DNA of 64,000 nt from RGIG2206 sp045648425. Its GTDB lineage: Bacteria > Bacillota > Clostridia > Oscillospirales > Acutalibacteraceae. Location: the NCBI GenBank assembly GCA_045648425.1, contig JAZRNV010000156.1:1-64000 (forward strand), in the 5' to 3' direction. Shown piece by piece: positions 33,925-42,379 of the stretch; positions within the stretch are counted from its first letter, which is position 1; the number at the start of each line of letters is the position of its first letter. The notes beneath the pieces are model-generated. The model did not search any database, was not told the DNA's origin, and saw only the letters and a list, made by a program, of their open reading frames with translations. The translations under genes and the position numbers were made by a program.

Positions 33925-35319
33925 TTATACGGGATGAACTTTTGATTCTATATCGAGATGTTCACCGTCAATGCCAAGTTGCTTATTGCGACGTGATTCG
34001 AAGTATTTAACAGCAACCTGACCAAACTGAGCGTAAGACAATACATCCTCTTCCTGCTCAATCCAGGGCTTGCATTCCTCACGAAGTTTTTCAAGCTCGG
34101 GTTCAATCAAATCGGCAGGACGGCAATCGATGGGTTCCTCATCACCGATAATTTTCTTACGGAATTCAGGATCAATCTCAACAGGAGTACGACCATACTC
34201 GCCACGAACAATACCCTTAAACTCCTTAGTAACCATCTTATAGCGCTCACCGGTGATAACGTTATAAACCGCCTGAGTACCAACAATTTGTGATGAAGGA
34301 GTTACAAGAGGAGGATATCCGCAATCAGCGCGAACACGAGGTACTTCAGCAAGAACCTCACCAAGTTGATCTTCTTTACCCGCCTGTTTAAGCTGGCTGA
34401 GAAGATTGGAAAGCATACCGCCCGGAACCTGATATATAAGTGATTTAGCATCAACACCAAGCATCTTGGGATTAAGCAAACCGCTTTCGATATATTTTTG
34501 GCGAAGAGTTACAAAATATTTGCTGACTTCATCAAGCTTTTCGAGATCGAGTCCTGTATCATACTCAGTGCCCTGGAAAGCAGCAACCATAGACTCGGTT
34601 GCAGGATGAGAAGTACCCAAAGCCAAAGGAGCCATAGCTGTATCAACGATATCAGCACCTGCTTCTACGGCCTTCATCAAAACCATAGATGCAAGACCGG
34701 CAGTATAGTGAGAATGAACCTGAACAGGAACATCAACAGTCTCTTTTATGCACTTAACCAAATCATAGGTTCCGTAAGGAGTAAGCAGACCGGCCATATC
34801 CTTAATACAGATTGAGTCAGCACCTGCTTCTACGATTTTTTTGGCATAATCAGCATAATAATCGAGAGTAAATACAGGGCCTGTAGTATAAGATACTGCA
34901 ACTTGAGCGTGTGCACCCTCAGATTTAGCTGCCTTAATTGCTGTTTGAAGATTACGAATGTCATTCAAAGCGTCGAAAATGCGGATAATATCAATACCGT
35001 TAGCTACACTCTTTTTAACAAAATACTCAAGAACATCATCAGCATAGTGGCGGTAGCCAAGCATATTCTGACCGCGGAAAAGCATTTGAAGCTTTGTGTT
35101 GGGGCAAGCTTCACGAATGGTTCTCAAGCGAGCCCAAGGATCTTCGTCCAAAAAGCGCAAGCAAGAATCAAAGGTAGCGCCGCCCCAGCATTCTAATGAA
35201 TGAAAGCCGATTTTATCAAGCTGCTGAAGAACAGGAATCATTTCTTCAGTAGACATACGGGTAGCAAGCAAAGATTGATGAGCATCTCGAAGGACGGTTT
35301 CGGTAATTTTTACAGCCAT
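33925..35319 (-). CDS. Biotin-dependent carboxyltransferase, 5S/OadA-type catalytic subunit
   Basis: A 464-aa pyruvate/oxaloacetate carboxyltransferase. The N-terminal TETVLRDAHQSLLATRM carries the metal-binding Asp, DSICIKDMAGLLTPYG carries the Lys that is carbamylated, and VQVHSHYTAGLA supplies two metal-binding His. It lacks a fused biotin domain. The carrier is encoded separately just upstream at 35333-35698. It moves CO2 between biotin and pyruvate/oxaloacetate, as in transcarboxylase 5S or the oxaloacetate decarboxylase alpha chain. No membrane beta subunit (OadB) lies in the window. ATG at 35319 was chosen for its GGAG site. Confidence 0.92.
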   Translation of the reverse strand: MAVKITETVLRDAHQSLLATRMSTEEMIPVLQQLDKIGFHSLECWGGATFDSCLRFLDEDPWARLRTIREACPNTKLQMLFRGQNMLGYRHYADDVLEYFVKKSVANGIDIIRIFDALNDIRNLQTAIKAAKSEGAHAQVAVSYTTGPVFTLDYYADYAKKIVEAGADSICIKDMAGLLTPYGTYDLVKCIKETVDVPVQVHSHYTAGLASMVLMKAVEAGADIVDTAMAPLALGTSHPATESMVAAFQGTEYDTGLDLEKLDEVSKYFVTLRQKYIESGLLNPKMLGVDAKSLIYQVPGGMLSNLLSQLKQAGKEDQLGEVLAEVPRVRADCGYPPLVTPSSQIVGTQAVYNVITGERYKMVTKEFKGIVRGEYGRTPVEIDPEFRKKIIGDEEPIDCRPADLIEPELEKLREECKPWIEQEEDVLSYAQFGQVAVKYFESRRNKQLGIDGEHLDIESKVHPV

Positions 35320-35332
35320 ATTCCCATTCTCC

Positions 35333-35698
35333 TTATGCAAGTGAAACAAGATCGGTTCCCGAATCTACACTGTCGCCCTGCTTAACAAGAACAGCAGCTA
35401 CGGTAGCATCGTGAGGAGCTTTAATCTCGTTTTCCATCTTCATTGCTTCAAGAACAAGCAACACTTCTCCTGCTTTTACAGCAGCACCGGCGTTAACAGC
35501 TACGCGAAGAATGGTGCCGGGCATAGGGCTGCTTATGGTCTCGCTACCCTCAACGGGAGCAGCTGCAGGAGCAGCAGGGGCTGCAGCAGGTGCAGGTGCA
35601 GCTACGGGAGCAGCTGCAGGAGCAGATGCAACAGAGCCGGTTTCTTCAACCATAACATCATATGTTTTACCGTTAACAGTAATTTTAAGCTGTTTCAT
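35333..35698 (-). CDS. Biotin carboxyl carrier protein (1.3S / GcdC-type)
   Basis: A 121-aa carrier with an N-terminal MKQLKITVNGKTYDV strand segment. Residues 25-50 form an Ala/Pro-rich swinging linker, and the C-terminal biotinyl domain has the biotinylated Lys in LEAMKMENEI. The architecture is that of decarboxylase/transcarboxylase gamma-type carriers. It sits between the two carboxyltransferase genes and would shuttle CO2 between them. The linker is low-complexity at DNA level (GCA/GCT-rich). Confidence 0.95.
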   Translation of the reverse strand: MKQLKITVNGKTYDVMVEETGSVASAPAAAPVAAPAPAAAPAAPAAAPVEGSETISSPMPGTILRVAVNAGAAVKAGEVLLVLEAMKMENEIKAPHDATVAAVLVKQGDSVDSGTDLVSLA

Positions 35699-35719
35699 AA
35701 TTTTATCGACCTTTCATAT

Positions 35720-37036
35720 TTAGAATGATAATACAACATGCTTTTTATCAAGTGTAGATACTCGTTTAGAAGCAATAATATCAAGACAGTTGATGATTTT
35801 TGCATAAACATCAGTGCATTCAGCAACATCATCAATAGCGCCTGCAGCTGCAACAGCTCTTGCTGAAGCAAAGTTCTCGATGTAATCAGCAAGCACAACC
35901 TTCTTATCCTCGCCACCGAGAATTCTGTCGTTATAAACAATAGCGGCAGCTGCTTCGGGAGCAAGCGGTGAAACAACAGCGGTATCAAGAGCCAAAACGA
36001 AATCAGCACCTGACGCTTTACCTGCAAAGGTCATAAACGCAGGTCCGTATGCATTACCGGCGATTAATGCAATCTTAGCGGTTGTAGCATTAGCATATGC
36101 CTTTGTTAGAATGGCTGCTGCTTTGCAATTTCCGTCAAGCTCGCTGTCAGCGGTAGACTCATATCCTACAGTATCAACTACAGTAATAACAGGGATAGAG
36201 AATGCATCACAAATACCTACAAAAGAAGCGATTTTAGAACAATCATCTGCAGTAAGTGTGTTGTATGCGGCCACTATACCAACGCTGGCACCTGCAATAC
36301 GTCCAAAAGCAGTAACTGAATCGGTGCCAAAGCCCTTACGAATTTCCACTGCACTTGCTTCATCACAAAGAGCATTAACGGCTGAAACAGCGTCTGCAGC
36401 AGGAAATGCACCAACAGAAGGCACGCAATCGCACTCAGCAGGACAGCTGATATTGTTAGAAGGCAAAAATGCAAGCACATCACGAGCAGCAGAAACAGAG
36501 CTTATGTCATCACTGCAAGCAATATGAGCAGTACCGTTTGCAACAGCAGCTTCGGAAGTACCGACCTTATCACCCAAAAGATAAGGAGCGGTGACAAACA
36601 TCTGTGCACCCTCAGACATTATAACAACATCAGAACACTGTGCCCAAACAGCTGCAGAGGCAGCACAAGTGCCAACCACAACGGCTATCTGAGGAACAAC
36701 ACCTGATAAACGATTTGAAAAATTAATAAGTTGTGAAAAAGCCGAAACAGATTCAATACCGTTGTCAAGTTTTCCGCCATTTGAATCAAAAATGCCAACA
36801 ACAGGACAACCGATTTTTTCGGCCAGTTCATAAGCGCGACCGATTTTTTCAGCTTGCTTACCGCACATTGCAGCACCGTCTGACTCAACGTTCTGAGAAA
36901 ATGCGCAGCAAGGAGCACCATTCACGTTACCGTATGCAACCAAAACCTTATCATCGCCCAAACGGTCAATCTCTGTAAAAAGACCATCATCGAATAAAGC
37001 TTGAAGTCGCTTAAAGGACAGCGAATCAACACTCAT
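35720..37036 (-). CDS. Divergent acyl-CoA carboxyltransferase (12S/MmdA-like)
   Basis: This 438-aa protein has two crotonase-like halves related to methylmalonyl-CoA carboxyltransferase 12S/MmdA, but is shorter than the usual 510 or so residues. The first half keeps FDSNGGKLDNG and SGVVPQIAVVVGTCAASAA where canonical proteins read DSGGARIQEG and GPCAGGA, so its acyl-CoA oxyanion hole looks altered. The second half is more typical (CDAFSIPVITVVDTVGYES, IAGNAYGPAFMTFAGK). It is followed by the biotin carrier and 5S genes. The likely role is a transcarboxylase or decarboxylase. The acyl-CoA substrate is unknown, and the first half may not be catalytic. Confidence 0.75.
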   Translation of the reverse strand: MSVDSLSFKRLQALFDDGLFTEIDRLGDDKVLVAYGNVNGAPCCAFSQNVESDGAAMCGKQAEKIGRAYELAEKIGCPVVGIFDSNGGKLDNGIESVSAFSQLINFSNRLSGVVPQIAVVVGTCAASAAVWAQCSDVVIMSEGAQMFVTAPYLLGDKVGTSEAAVANGTAHIACSDDISSVSAARDVLAFLPSNNISCPAECDCVPSVGAFPAADAVSAVNALCDEASAVEIRKGFGTDSVTAFGRIAGASVGIVAAYNTLTADDCSKIASFVGICDAFSIPVITVVDTVGYESTADSELDGNCKAAAILTKAYANATTAKIALIAGNAYGPAFMTFAGKASGADFVLALDTAVVSPLAPEAAAAIVYNDRILGGEDKKVVLADYIENFASARAVAAAGAIDDVAECTDVYAKIINCLDIIASKRVSTLDKKHVVLSF

Positions 37037-37106
37037 TTTTATACCTCCGTCTAAAATTAAAATTTAATATATTTTACCATATACTAACGTAAAGAGCAAG
37101 TTAATT

Positions 37107-37484
37107 TCACTTGTTTTTACAGTTTGTACACATTGTAAACGTTTTAATAATATTTACCGATTTTTCTTCAGCACTTTTTATAAATCCAAATAAAACAAAC
37201 TCTTTATAGGGCGCTTTTTCGCCAAGCTCGCAATATAACTTACCTCTGTTTACACCATAGTTCATAACAGCTCTTGAGGTTAAATCACAAATAAACAAAT
37301 CCTTTTCGGGATATATAACAGATAAAAGAGTGAGCTTATCTTCTGTTAAAGAAAAGACAGCTGAACCAACTGTATTTTCCCCTTCTATGGCAACCATAGC
37401 CATAGCGCCGTCACAGATTTCAATATTGTGCTGTTTAAAATATAATTCAATTTCTTGTTCGTCTACCGGTTTTACTCTTACCAT
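37107..37484 (-). CDS. Small GNAT-like protein, unknown function
   Basis: A 125-aa protein that may have a short acetyltransferase (GNAT)-like fold: AMAMVAIEGENTVGSAVFSLT could be the central strands, with KLTLLSVIYPEKDLFICDL next. The typical acetyl-CoA loop (R-x-x-G-x-G/A) is not evident, so the call is tentative. The C-terminus ends in CTNCKNK, a possible metal-binding CxxC. It overlaps the end of rluB by 38 nt in another frame, so the two are in one operon. AGAGG lies about 10 nt before the start. Confidence 0.6.
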   Translation of the reverse strand: MVRVKPVDEQEIELYFKQHNIEICDGAMAMVAIEGENTVGSAVFSLTEDKLTLLSVIYPEKDLFICDLTSRAVMNYGVNRGKLYCELGEKAPYKEFVLFGFIKSAEEKSVNIIKTFTMCTNCKNK

Positions 37485-38244
37485 TATTATTTGAACCTCT
37501 GTTTTGTTTGTCGTAATCGGTTTTAGTAGCGTTAACTATCAGTTTTTTGACCTCTTGTTCAGATAAAAGTCGCCATTTACCTTGCGGGAGCATTCCAAGT
37601 TTAAGTGTATCTATAGCAACACGCTTCAATCTGGCAACCTGAAGACCAACCGCTTCGCACAAACGTCTGATTTCACGATTACGGCCTTCATAAAGAACAA
37701 ATCTCAATACAACCCTGTTTTCTTCCTTTTGTATTATTTCAACCTCGCAAGGAGCGGTCATTCTGCCGTCTATTTCAATACCGCAAGCTATCTTATCAAG
37801 CATCTGGTCAGTAACAGGAGGGCGAACGGTAACACGATAAGTTTTTGACACATGGGTACGGGGGTGCATCATCAAATTAGAAAACTCGCCGTCATTTGTC
37901 ATCAAAAGCATACCTTCGGAGTCTCTGTCAAGACGACCGACGGGATAAACCTTTTGTGGAGCATCCTCAACAAGATCGGCAACGCAGCGCCTGCCCTGCT
38001 CATCAGACATAGTTGTAATAAAGCCCCTGGGCTTGTGAAGCATTATATAAACCTTTTCATCAATCTTTTTAATAGGTTTACCCTTAACGGTAACCTTATC
38101 CTTGAAAGGGTCAACCTTATCGCCCAATATCGCTTTAACTCCGTTGATTTTAACCGAACCTGCCAAAATCAACTCTTCCGATTTGCGTCGAGATGCAACT
38201 CCGCACTCGGATAAAAATTTTTGTAATCTTACACTTTTAGACAT
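37447..38244 (-). CDS. rluB: 23S rRNA pseudouridine synthase, RluB/RsuA family
   Basis: A 265-aa protein with an N-terminal S4 RNA-binding domain (VRLQKFLSECGVASRRKSEEL) and a pseudouridine synthase domain. VGRLDRDSEGMLLMTNDG carries the catalytic Asp, and EGRNREIRRLCEAVGL is the family's C-terminal motif. The last 25 residues are basic and Asn/Gly/Arg-rich. The block scpA-scpB-gerW-dac-rluB is conserved in Clostridia, and this order supports RluB over RluE/F. GAGGT lies 4 nt before the start. Confidence 0.93.
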   Translation of the reverse strand: MSKSVRLQKFLSECGVASRRKSEELILAGSVKINGVKAILGDKVDPFKDKVTVKGKPIKKIDEKVYIMLHKPRGFITTMSDEQGRRCVADLVEDAPQKVYPVGRLDRDSEGMLLMTNDGEFSNLMMHPRTHVSKTYRVTVRPPVTDQMLDKIACGIEIDGRMTAPCEVEIIQKEENRVVLRFVLYEGRNREIRRLCEAVGLQVARLKRVAIDTLKLGMLPQGKWRLLSEQEVKKLIVNATKTDYDKQNRGSNNNGKSKTGRRTRN

Positions 38245-38254
38245 AATACCTCAA

Positions 38255-39376
38255 TCAGTAAGACAGAATCTGTCTTAACCAAAACAAAAAATCTTTCTTT
38301 TTATAAATTGAATTAGATTTAACGGTTTTAGCTGCATATACAGTTATATTTTTGACCGATTTATCTTTAATTTTAACAGTTACTGTTCCAACAGCATCGC
38401 CACGATTAACAGGAGCAATTAAACTTGGCTCAATACTAACACTAAAATTAATACTGTTAAAGTTTTCAGGCAATGTTGAAATATCTGTGTCCGAAATCAT
38501 TACCTCACAATGCGTTCTTTCTCCGCCGATAATTTTAACGGGATTTATATACGGCATAGAAACTGACCTTGTCTCCAATTTACTAAATCCAAAATCCAAT
38601 AGTTTTACGTGGTCATTCCAATCGTCGGGAGCATTTAAAGTAACACAAATAACGCGCTTATCGCCTTTTTGTGCACAGCTCACCAAGCAACGGCCTGATT
38701 TTTTTGTAAAACCGGTTTTAACACCAATACAACCATCGTAAAGCTTCAGTAGTTTGTTATGATTTGTTATTGTTCGTTTATATGGCGGGTTTCCGAACTC
38801 GAGCACAGCTTTTTTGCTCGAACACACCGACGCAAACAATTCATTATCCATCGCAACACAGGACAAAAGTGCCATATCATATGCTGTTGAATAATGATTC
38901 TCATCATCTAGGCCCGAAGGAGTTACAAAACGAGTGCCGGACATACCGATTTGAGCAGCGCGGTCATTCATCATTTCCGCAAAATTTTCCAAACTGCCGC
39001 CCAGGGATATTGCAACAGCATTTGCAGCATCGTTTCCCGAGGCAAGCAAAAGGCCATAAAGCAAATCAATATATTTAACTTTGTCTCCCTCTAAAAGCCC
39101 CATCGAAGACCCTTCGACCCTAACCATACTGTCGGTAACGGTAATCTCTTTTTCAAGATCGGGTTGTTCGCTTAAAATAAGGGCTGTCATTATTTTAGTG
39201 GTGCTTGCCATAGAAGCCCTTTTATAAGCGTTTTTTTCATAAATTACGCATCCGGATGCTGCATCAATAAGAACGCAACATTGAGCAGTAATTGAAAAAA
39301 TCGGTTGTGCCGCACAATCAAAAGACAAATTAAAAATTAAGCACAAAGAAAAAAGCAAAGCAAAAAATCTTTTCAA
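38255..39376 (-). CDS. D-alanyl-D-alanine carboxypeptidase (DacF/DacB type)
   Basis: A 373-aa penicillin-binding protein 5-type peptidase that trims peptidoglycan stem peptides outside the membrane. The signal peptide is residues 1-22 or so (MKRFFALLFSLCLIF). The three active-site motifs are ASTTKIM (SxxK), ASGNDAAN (SxN) and VKTGFT (KTG). A C-terminal beta-rich domain follows. I chose TTG at 39376, preceded by GGGGG 7 nt upstream. It gives a clean signal peptide, whereas the upstream ATG at 39427 has no ribosome site. Its place next to gerW suggests the sporulation-linked DacF/DacB subgroup. Confidence 0.9.
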   Translation of the reverse strand: MKRFFALLFSLCLIFNLSFDCAAQPIFSITAQCCVLIDAASGCVIYEKNAYKRASMASTTKIMTALILSEQPDLEKEITVTDSMVRVEGSSMGLLEGDKVKYIDLLYGLLLASGNDAANAVAISLGGSLENFAEMMNDRAAQIGMSGTRFVTPSGLDDENHYSTAYDMALLSCVAMDNELFASVCSSKKAVLEFGNPPYKRTITNHNKLLKLYDGCIGVKTGFTKKSGRCLVSCAQKGDKRVICVTLNAPDDWNDHVKLLDFGFSKLETRSVSMPYINPVKIIGGERTHCEVMISDTDISTLPENFNSINFSVSIEPSLIAPVNRGDAVGTVTVKIKDKSVKNITVYAAKTVKSNSIYKKKDFLFWLRQILSY

Positions 39377-39433
39377 GGCGATTCCCCCCAACAATATCAT
39401 ATATTGATAATTATGGGGTATGATCAAAGATTA

Positions 39434-39820
39434 TTATTCAGCTTTGTCTTCGGTTTTATCCTTTTTGAACAAGCCGGTGATTTTATCGACCAATTCGGGC
39501 AAAAGAGCAATTGCTTTATCTGTTGCATCAGGCTTGTTACTTACTTGAAGCATACGAACCTCAGTGCCTTTAATAACAAGAAATGCAGTGGGAGCAATGG
39601 TCATACCTGCACCGCCACCGCCACCAAAAGCATTGCGTCCGGTTTTGGTGGGAAAATCAGATCCACCTGAAGCAAAACCAAACGAAACCTTTGAAATAGG
39701 GATAATGGTTAAATCATCATTGGCTACAATGGGTTTACCAATGATTGTATCAGCATCACACATTGCACGAACCTTTTCCATTGTGACATCCATAATACCT
39801 TTGATAGCATTTTCACTCAT
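39434..39820 (-). CDS. ytfJ: GerW/YtfJ family sporulation protein
   Basis: A 128-aa protein typical of GerW, needed for proper spore germination in Bacillus. It has the family pattern IIGKPIVANDDLTIIPISKV, then FGFASGGSD, a Gly-rich stretch (FGGGGGAGM) and LVIKGTEVRML. The C-terminus is charged. AGGAGG precedes the start. It lies between scpB and the dac gene, the conserved firmicute order. It implies that the organism makes spores or descends from spore-formers. Confidence 0.93.
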   Translation of the reverse strand: MSENAIKGIMDVTMEKVRAMCDADTIIGKPIVANDDLTIIPISKVSFGFASGGSDFPTKTGRNAFGGGGGAGMTIAPTAFLVIKGTEVRMLQVSNKPDATDKAIALLPELVDKITGLFKKDKTEDKAE

Positions 39821-39836
39821 AATTAAAAACCTCCTG

Positions 39837-40421
39837 TTAATTATTGTCGGTTTGATTTACATCGTTATTGTTTTCATCCGATTCATCAACCGAATGATCT
39901 GCTCCGTCATCACGTTCGGGTAACGGAGGTAGCTTGGACAGGTTCTCTAAAGAAAAGCACCTTAAAAATCTTTCAGTAGTGCCATATATAAGAGGTCTGC
40001 CCGGCAGCTCAAGTCTGCCTTTTTCTTCAATTAGATCCTTTTCAACAAGTGAAGAAATAACGCCCGAGCAATCGACACCTCTCACCTGCTCAACAAATGA
40101 TTTGGTAACCGGTTGATTGTATGCAACAACAGCCAACACTTCAAAAGCAGCTTGAGAAAGAGGTGTGTTACGCTGAATTTCAAGCATCTTTCGAATGTTG
40201 CCTGCAAACTCAGGTCTAGTAGTAAGCTGCCAACTGTCATTAACTCTTATTAATGACAAAGCACTGTCTCGTAGTGAATAATCTTCATTCAAGTCGGCTG
40301 CCGCTTTTTCTACCTGTTTGGGCTTGCACTCAAGAATTTCGCAAACTCTATCGGTTGGTAGAGGTTCACCCGAAGCAAAGACAAGTGCTTCAAATTCTTT
40401 TTTGATTTCATTCTGTGTCAT
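39837..40421 (-). CDS. scpB: Segregation and condensation protein B
   Basis: This 194-aa protein has two winged-helix domains. EFEALVFASGEPLPTDRVCEIL starts the first, and SQAAFEVLAVVAYNQPVTKSF with GRPLIYGTTERFLRCFSLE marks the second. It joins ScpA and SMC in the chromosome condensation complex. The C-terminal 25 residues are acidic and Asn/Asp-rich. The start overlaps scpA by 14 nt, with GAGGTG upstream. Confidence 0.95.
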   Translation of the reverse strand: MTQNEIKKEFEALVFASGEPLPTDRVCEILECKPKQVEKAAADLNEDYSLRDSALSLIRVNDSWQLTTRPEFAGNIRKMLEIQRNTPLSQAAFEVLAVVAYNQPVTKSFVEQVRGVDCSGVISSLVEKDLIEEKGRLELPGRPLIYGTTERFLRCFSLENLSKLPPLPERDDGADHSVDESDENNNDVNQTDNN

Positions 40422-41133
40422 TGTCGGTCACCTCACTACACATAGCAATAGAAATATCATTTCCATCGCCTTCGGCTTTAACACGGCGTGTTTTTATCAA
40501 TTCTAAAACAGCAAGAAAAGTTGCTACAAGTTCACTTCTACTCTCTGCTTTTTCAAACAATGATGAAAATTTAACCTTAACTCTCTGCCGCAAATTACGC
40601 AAAACAAAAACAACCTTACTGGATACCGATACAATTTTTTTAGCAACAAGAGGAGTAAAGGTCTCGGCAGGCGGCGGAAGCTTGCGCATACCGCGCCCGA
40701 TAGCATTAAGATAAGCAGGTAAAAGTTCTTCAGGTAAATGATTTCTGCGATAATTTTTATTTATAATAACAGGTGCCGGCAAACGAACAAAACGGTTGAA
40801 GCCGTCTGTCATTTGAGATAAGCGTGCAGCCATCTCTTTACAAACCTGATACTCAAGCAACTCACCTGATAACTCAGCACGCGGGTCGACATCATCATCA
40901 TACTTAGGAAGAAGCATAGCTGATTTTATGTAAACCAAGCGTGCAGCCATCTCCAAAAATTCACTGGCAACATCCATATTGTTTTCTTTAAACAATTCAA
41001 TCTGTTGCATATACTGACTAAGCAGTTCGGTGATGTTGATGTCATAGATATTCATTTTGTTTTTGGATATAAGGGTTAGCAACAAATCAAGCGGCCCCTC
41101 AAAATCCGCCACTTTATAGCAGATTGCATCCAT
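40408..41133 (-). CDS. scpA: Segregation and condensation protein A
   Basis: A 241-aa kleisin. The N-terminal FEGPLDLLLTLISKNKMNIYDI is the strong family signature that binds the SMC neck. VYIKSAMLLP lies at about residue 75, and the C-terminal winged helix (VATFLAVLELIKTRRV) binds the SMC head. It is coupled with scpB by overlap. Length is normal. Confidence 0.96.
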   Translation of the reverse strand: MDAICYKVADFEGPLDLLLTLISKNKMNIYDINITELLSQYMQQIELFKENNMDVASEFLEMAARLVYIKSAMLLPKYDDDVDPRAELSGELLEYQVCKEMAARLSQMTDGFNRFVRLPAPVIINKNYRRNHLPEELLPAYLNAIGRGMRKLPPPAETFTPLVAKKIVSVSSKVVFVLRNLRQRVKVKFSSLFEKAESRSELVATFLAVLELIKTRRVKAEGDGNDISIAMCSEVTDNDTE

Positions 41134-41143
41134 AATAAATACC

Positions 41144-41824
41144 TCAAATTACTACATTTTTAAAGGGTGCTCCGATTAGATTGTTCAGCGAATTATATAA
41201 ACCGGATGAAAATCTATACAACGGTTCATCAAGAACACCAAATATAATCAAAGCGATCAAACCATAATAGAAAAAACGTTCATAACGCCTAAAAAATGCC
41301 TCAACCTTGTATGGGGCAATAGAAAACAAAATGTTTGATCCGTCAAGCGGAGGAATGGGAATTAAATTAAATACAGCAAGTGAAACATTAATTTGTGCAG
41401 CCTTAAACATAATTGCTGCAGCAAAAGAACCGTAGCCAAAAAACATACTAGTAACGTTACCCATCAAAATTAGTAAAGTGCTCAAAAGTATATTGGAAAC
41501 AGGTCCTGCTACACTGGTAACAGCCATTCCTACTTTATATCTTTTGAAGTTATATGGATTAACAGGAACGGGTTTTGCATAGCCAAAGCCAAACAAAATT
41601 ATCATCAAAGCGCCTAAATAATCAATATGTGCCAATGGATTAAGAGTTAATCTGCCTTGATACTTTGCAGTCTTGTCCCCCAATATATTAGCTGCCATTG
41701 CATGAGAAAACTCGTGCACAGGTAAGCAAAGGAATATAACTATCAATGAAGAAATTATTGAAACAAACAGTTTAAACAAGGAAAAATTGCCGGATAAACC
41801 GGAAAATATTGTTTCTAATAACAT
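41144..41824 (-). CDS. Site-2 protease family (M50) membrane metalloprotease
   Basis: A 226-aa polytopic membrane protein of the YwhC/Rip-like family. The zinc motif is PVHEFSHAMAA (HExxH) near residue 40. The second metal site is PIPPLDGSNIL near residue 165, close to the usual NPxPxLDG. Several hydrophobic segments surround both. The substrate is unknown. In Clostridia it is commonly upstream of scpA, as here. ATG at 41824, with AGGTGA 9 nt upstream, is preferred over GTG at 41836. Confidence 0.9.
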   Translation of the reverse strand: MLLETIFSGLSGNFSLFKLFVSIISSLIVIFLCLPVHEFSHAMAANILGDKTAKYQGRLTLNPLAHIDYLGALMIILFGFGYAKPVPVNPYNFKRYKVGMAVTSVAGPVSNILLSTLLILMGNVTSMFFGYGSFAAAIMFKAAQINVSLAVFNLIPIPPLDGSNILFSIAPYKVEAFFRRYERFFYYGLIALIIFGVLDEPLYRFSSGLYNSLNNLIGAPFKNVVI

Positions 41825-41947
41825 TAAAAATATCACCTATCCTAAAAAAAGCACATTCTTCCTCAATATAATTATTATAATATATTATTATATTAAAAAA
41901 AGCAAGTTATTTATTCATTTTTTAGATACATAAAATAAACAAAAAAC

Positions 41948-41973
41948 AACCCCAAGTCTTTTGACTTGGGGTT
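41948..41973 (-). terminator. Terminator of the tRNA operon
   Basis: The stem CCCCAAGTC/GACTTGGGG with an AAAA loop is followed by TTGTTTTTTG on the minus strand, directly after tRNA-Gly. Confidence 0.92.
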
Positions 41974-42049
41974 TGGAGCGGATTACGAGGCTCGAACTCG
42001 CTACCTCCACCTTGGCAAGGTGGCGCTCTACCAGATGAGCTAAATCCGC
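41974..42049 (-). tRNA. tRNA-Gly (GCC)
   Basis: A 76-nt cloverleaf including an encoded CCA. The acceptor stem is GCGGATT/AATCCGC, the anticodon loop CTTGCCAAG gives anticodon GCC, and the T-loop is TTCGAGC. Last gene of the four-tRNA operon. Confidence 0.97.
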
Positions 42050-42054
42050 AAACA

Positions 42055-42130
42055 TGGTGCCTCCGATCGGAATCGAACCAATGACACGAGGATTTTCAGT
42101 CCTCTGCTCTACCTACTGAGCTACAGAGGC
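42055..42130 (-). tRNA. tRNA-Phe (GAA)
   Basis: A 76-nt cloverleaf with encoded CCA. Acceptor GCCTCTG pairs with CGGAGGC (one wobble pair), the anticodon loop ACTGAAAAT gives GAA, and the T-loop is TTCGATT. Confidence 0.97.
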
Positions 42131-42133
42131 AAG

Positions 42134-42210
42134 TGGCGACCTGGATGGGGCTCGAACCCACGACCTCTAGCGTGACAGGCTAGCGTTCTAACCAGCTGAA
42201 CTACCAGGCC
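42134..42210 (-). tRNA. tRNA-Asp (GTC)
   Basis: A 77-nt cloverleaf with encoded CCA. The acceptor stem is GGCCTGG/CCAGGTC, the anticodon loop CCTGTCACG gives GTC, and the T-loop is TTCGAGC. Confidence 0.97.
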
Positions 42211-42215
42211 ACTAA

Positions 42216-42291
42216 TGGTGGGAACAACAGGGCTCGAACCTGTGACCCTCTGCTTGTAAGGCAGATGCTCTCCCAGCTGAGCTATGCTCCC
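42216..42291 (-). tRNA. tRNA-Val (TAC)
   Basis: A 76-nt cloverleaf with encoded CCA. Acceptor GGGAGCA pairs with TGTTCCC, the anticodon loop CCTTACAAG gives TAC, and the T-loop is TTCGAGC. First gene of the operon. TAC decodes GTA, the same codon I read as the specifier of the Val T-box at 7690-7992. Confidence 0.97.
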
Positions 42292-42303
42292 ATCGGTAAA
42301 GCC

Positions 42304-42340
42304 GCATTCGTGAACATCAGTACTCACCGGCGACGAATGC
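42304..42340 (-). promoter_or_regulatory. 5'-leader hairpin of the tRNA operon
   Basis: GCATTCGT and ACGAATGC form an 8-bp inverted repeat between the promoter and tRNA-Val. It may help processing of the precursor. Confidence 0.4.
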
Positions 42341-42341
42341 T

Positions 42342-42370
42342 ATGATACTACATCCTTTTTAAAATGTCAA
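42342..42370 (-). promoter_or_regulatory. Promoter of the Val-Asp-Phe-Gly tRNA operon
   Basis: A minus-strand TTGACA (42365-42370) is 17 bp from TATCAT (42342-42347), just after the hslO stop codon. Confidence 0.8.
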
Positions 42371-42379
42371 TACCTTTTT

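Noticed and set aside
35500..35640. Ala/Pro-rich repeat tract as a DNA repeat element
   Set aside because: It is the flexible linker of the biotin carrier protein, a normal feature of the family.
42121..42327. 68-codon frame across the tRNA cluster
   Set aside because: It overlaps tRNA-Asp and tRNA-Val and reads through their stems; not coding.
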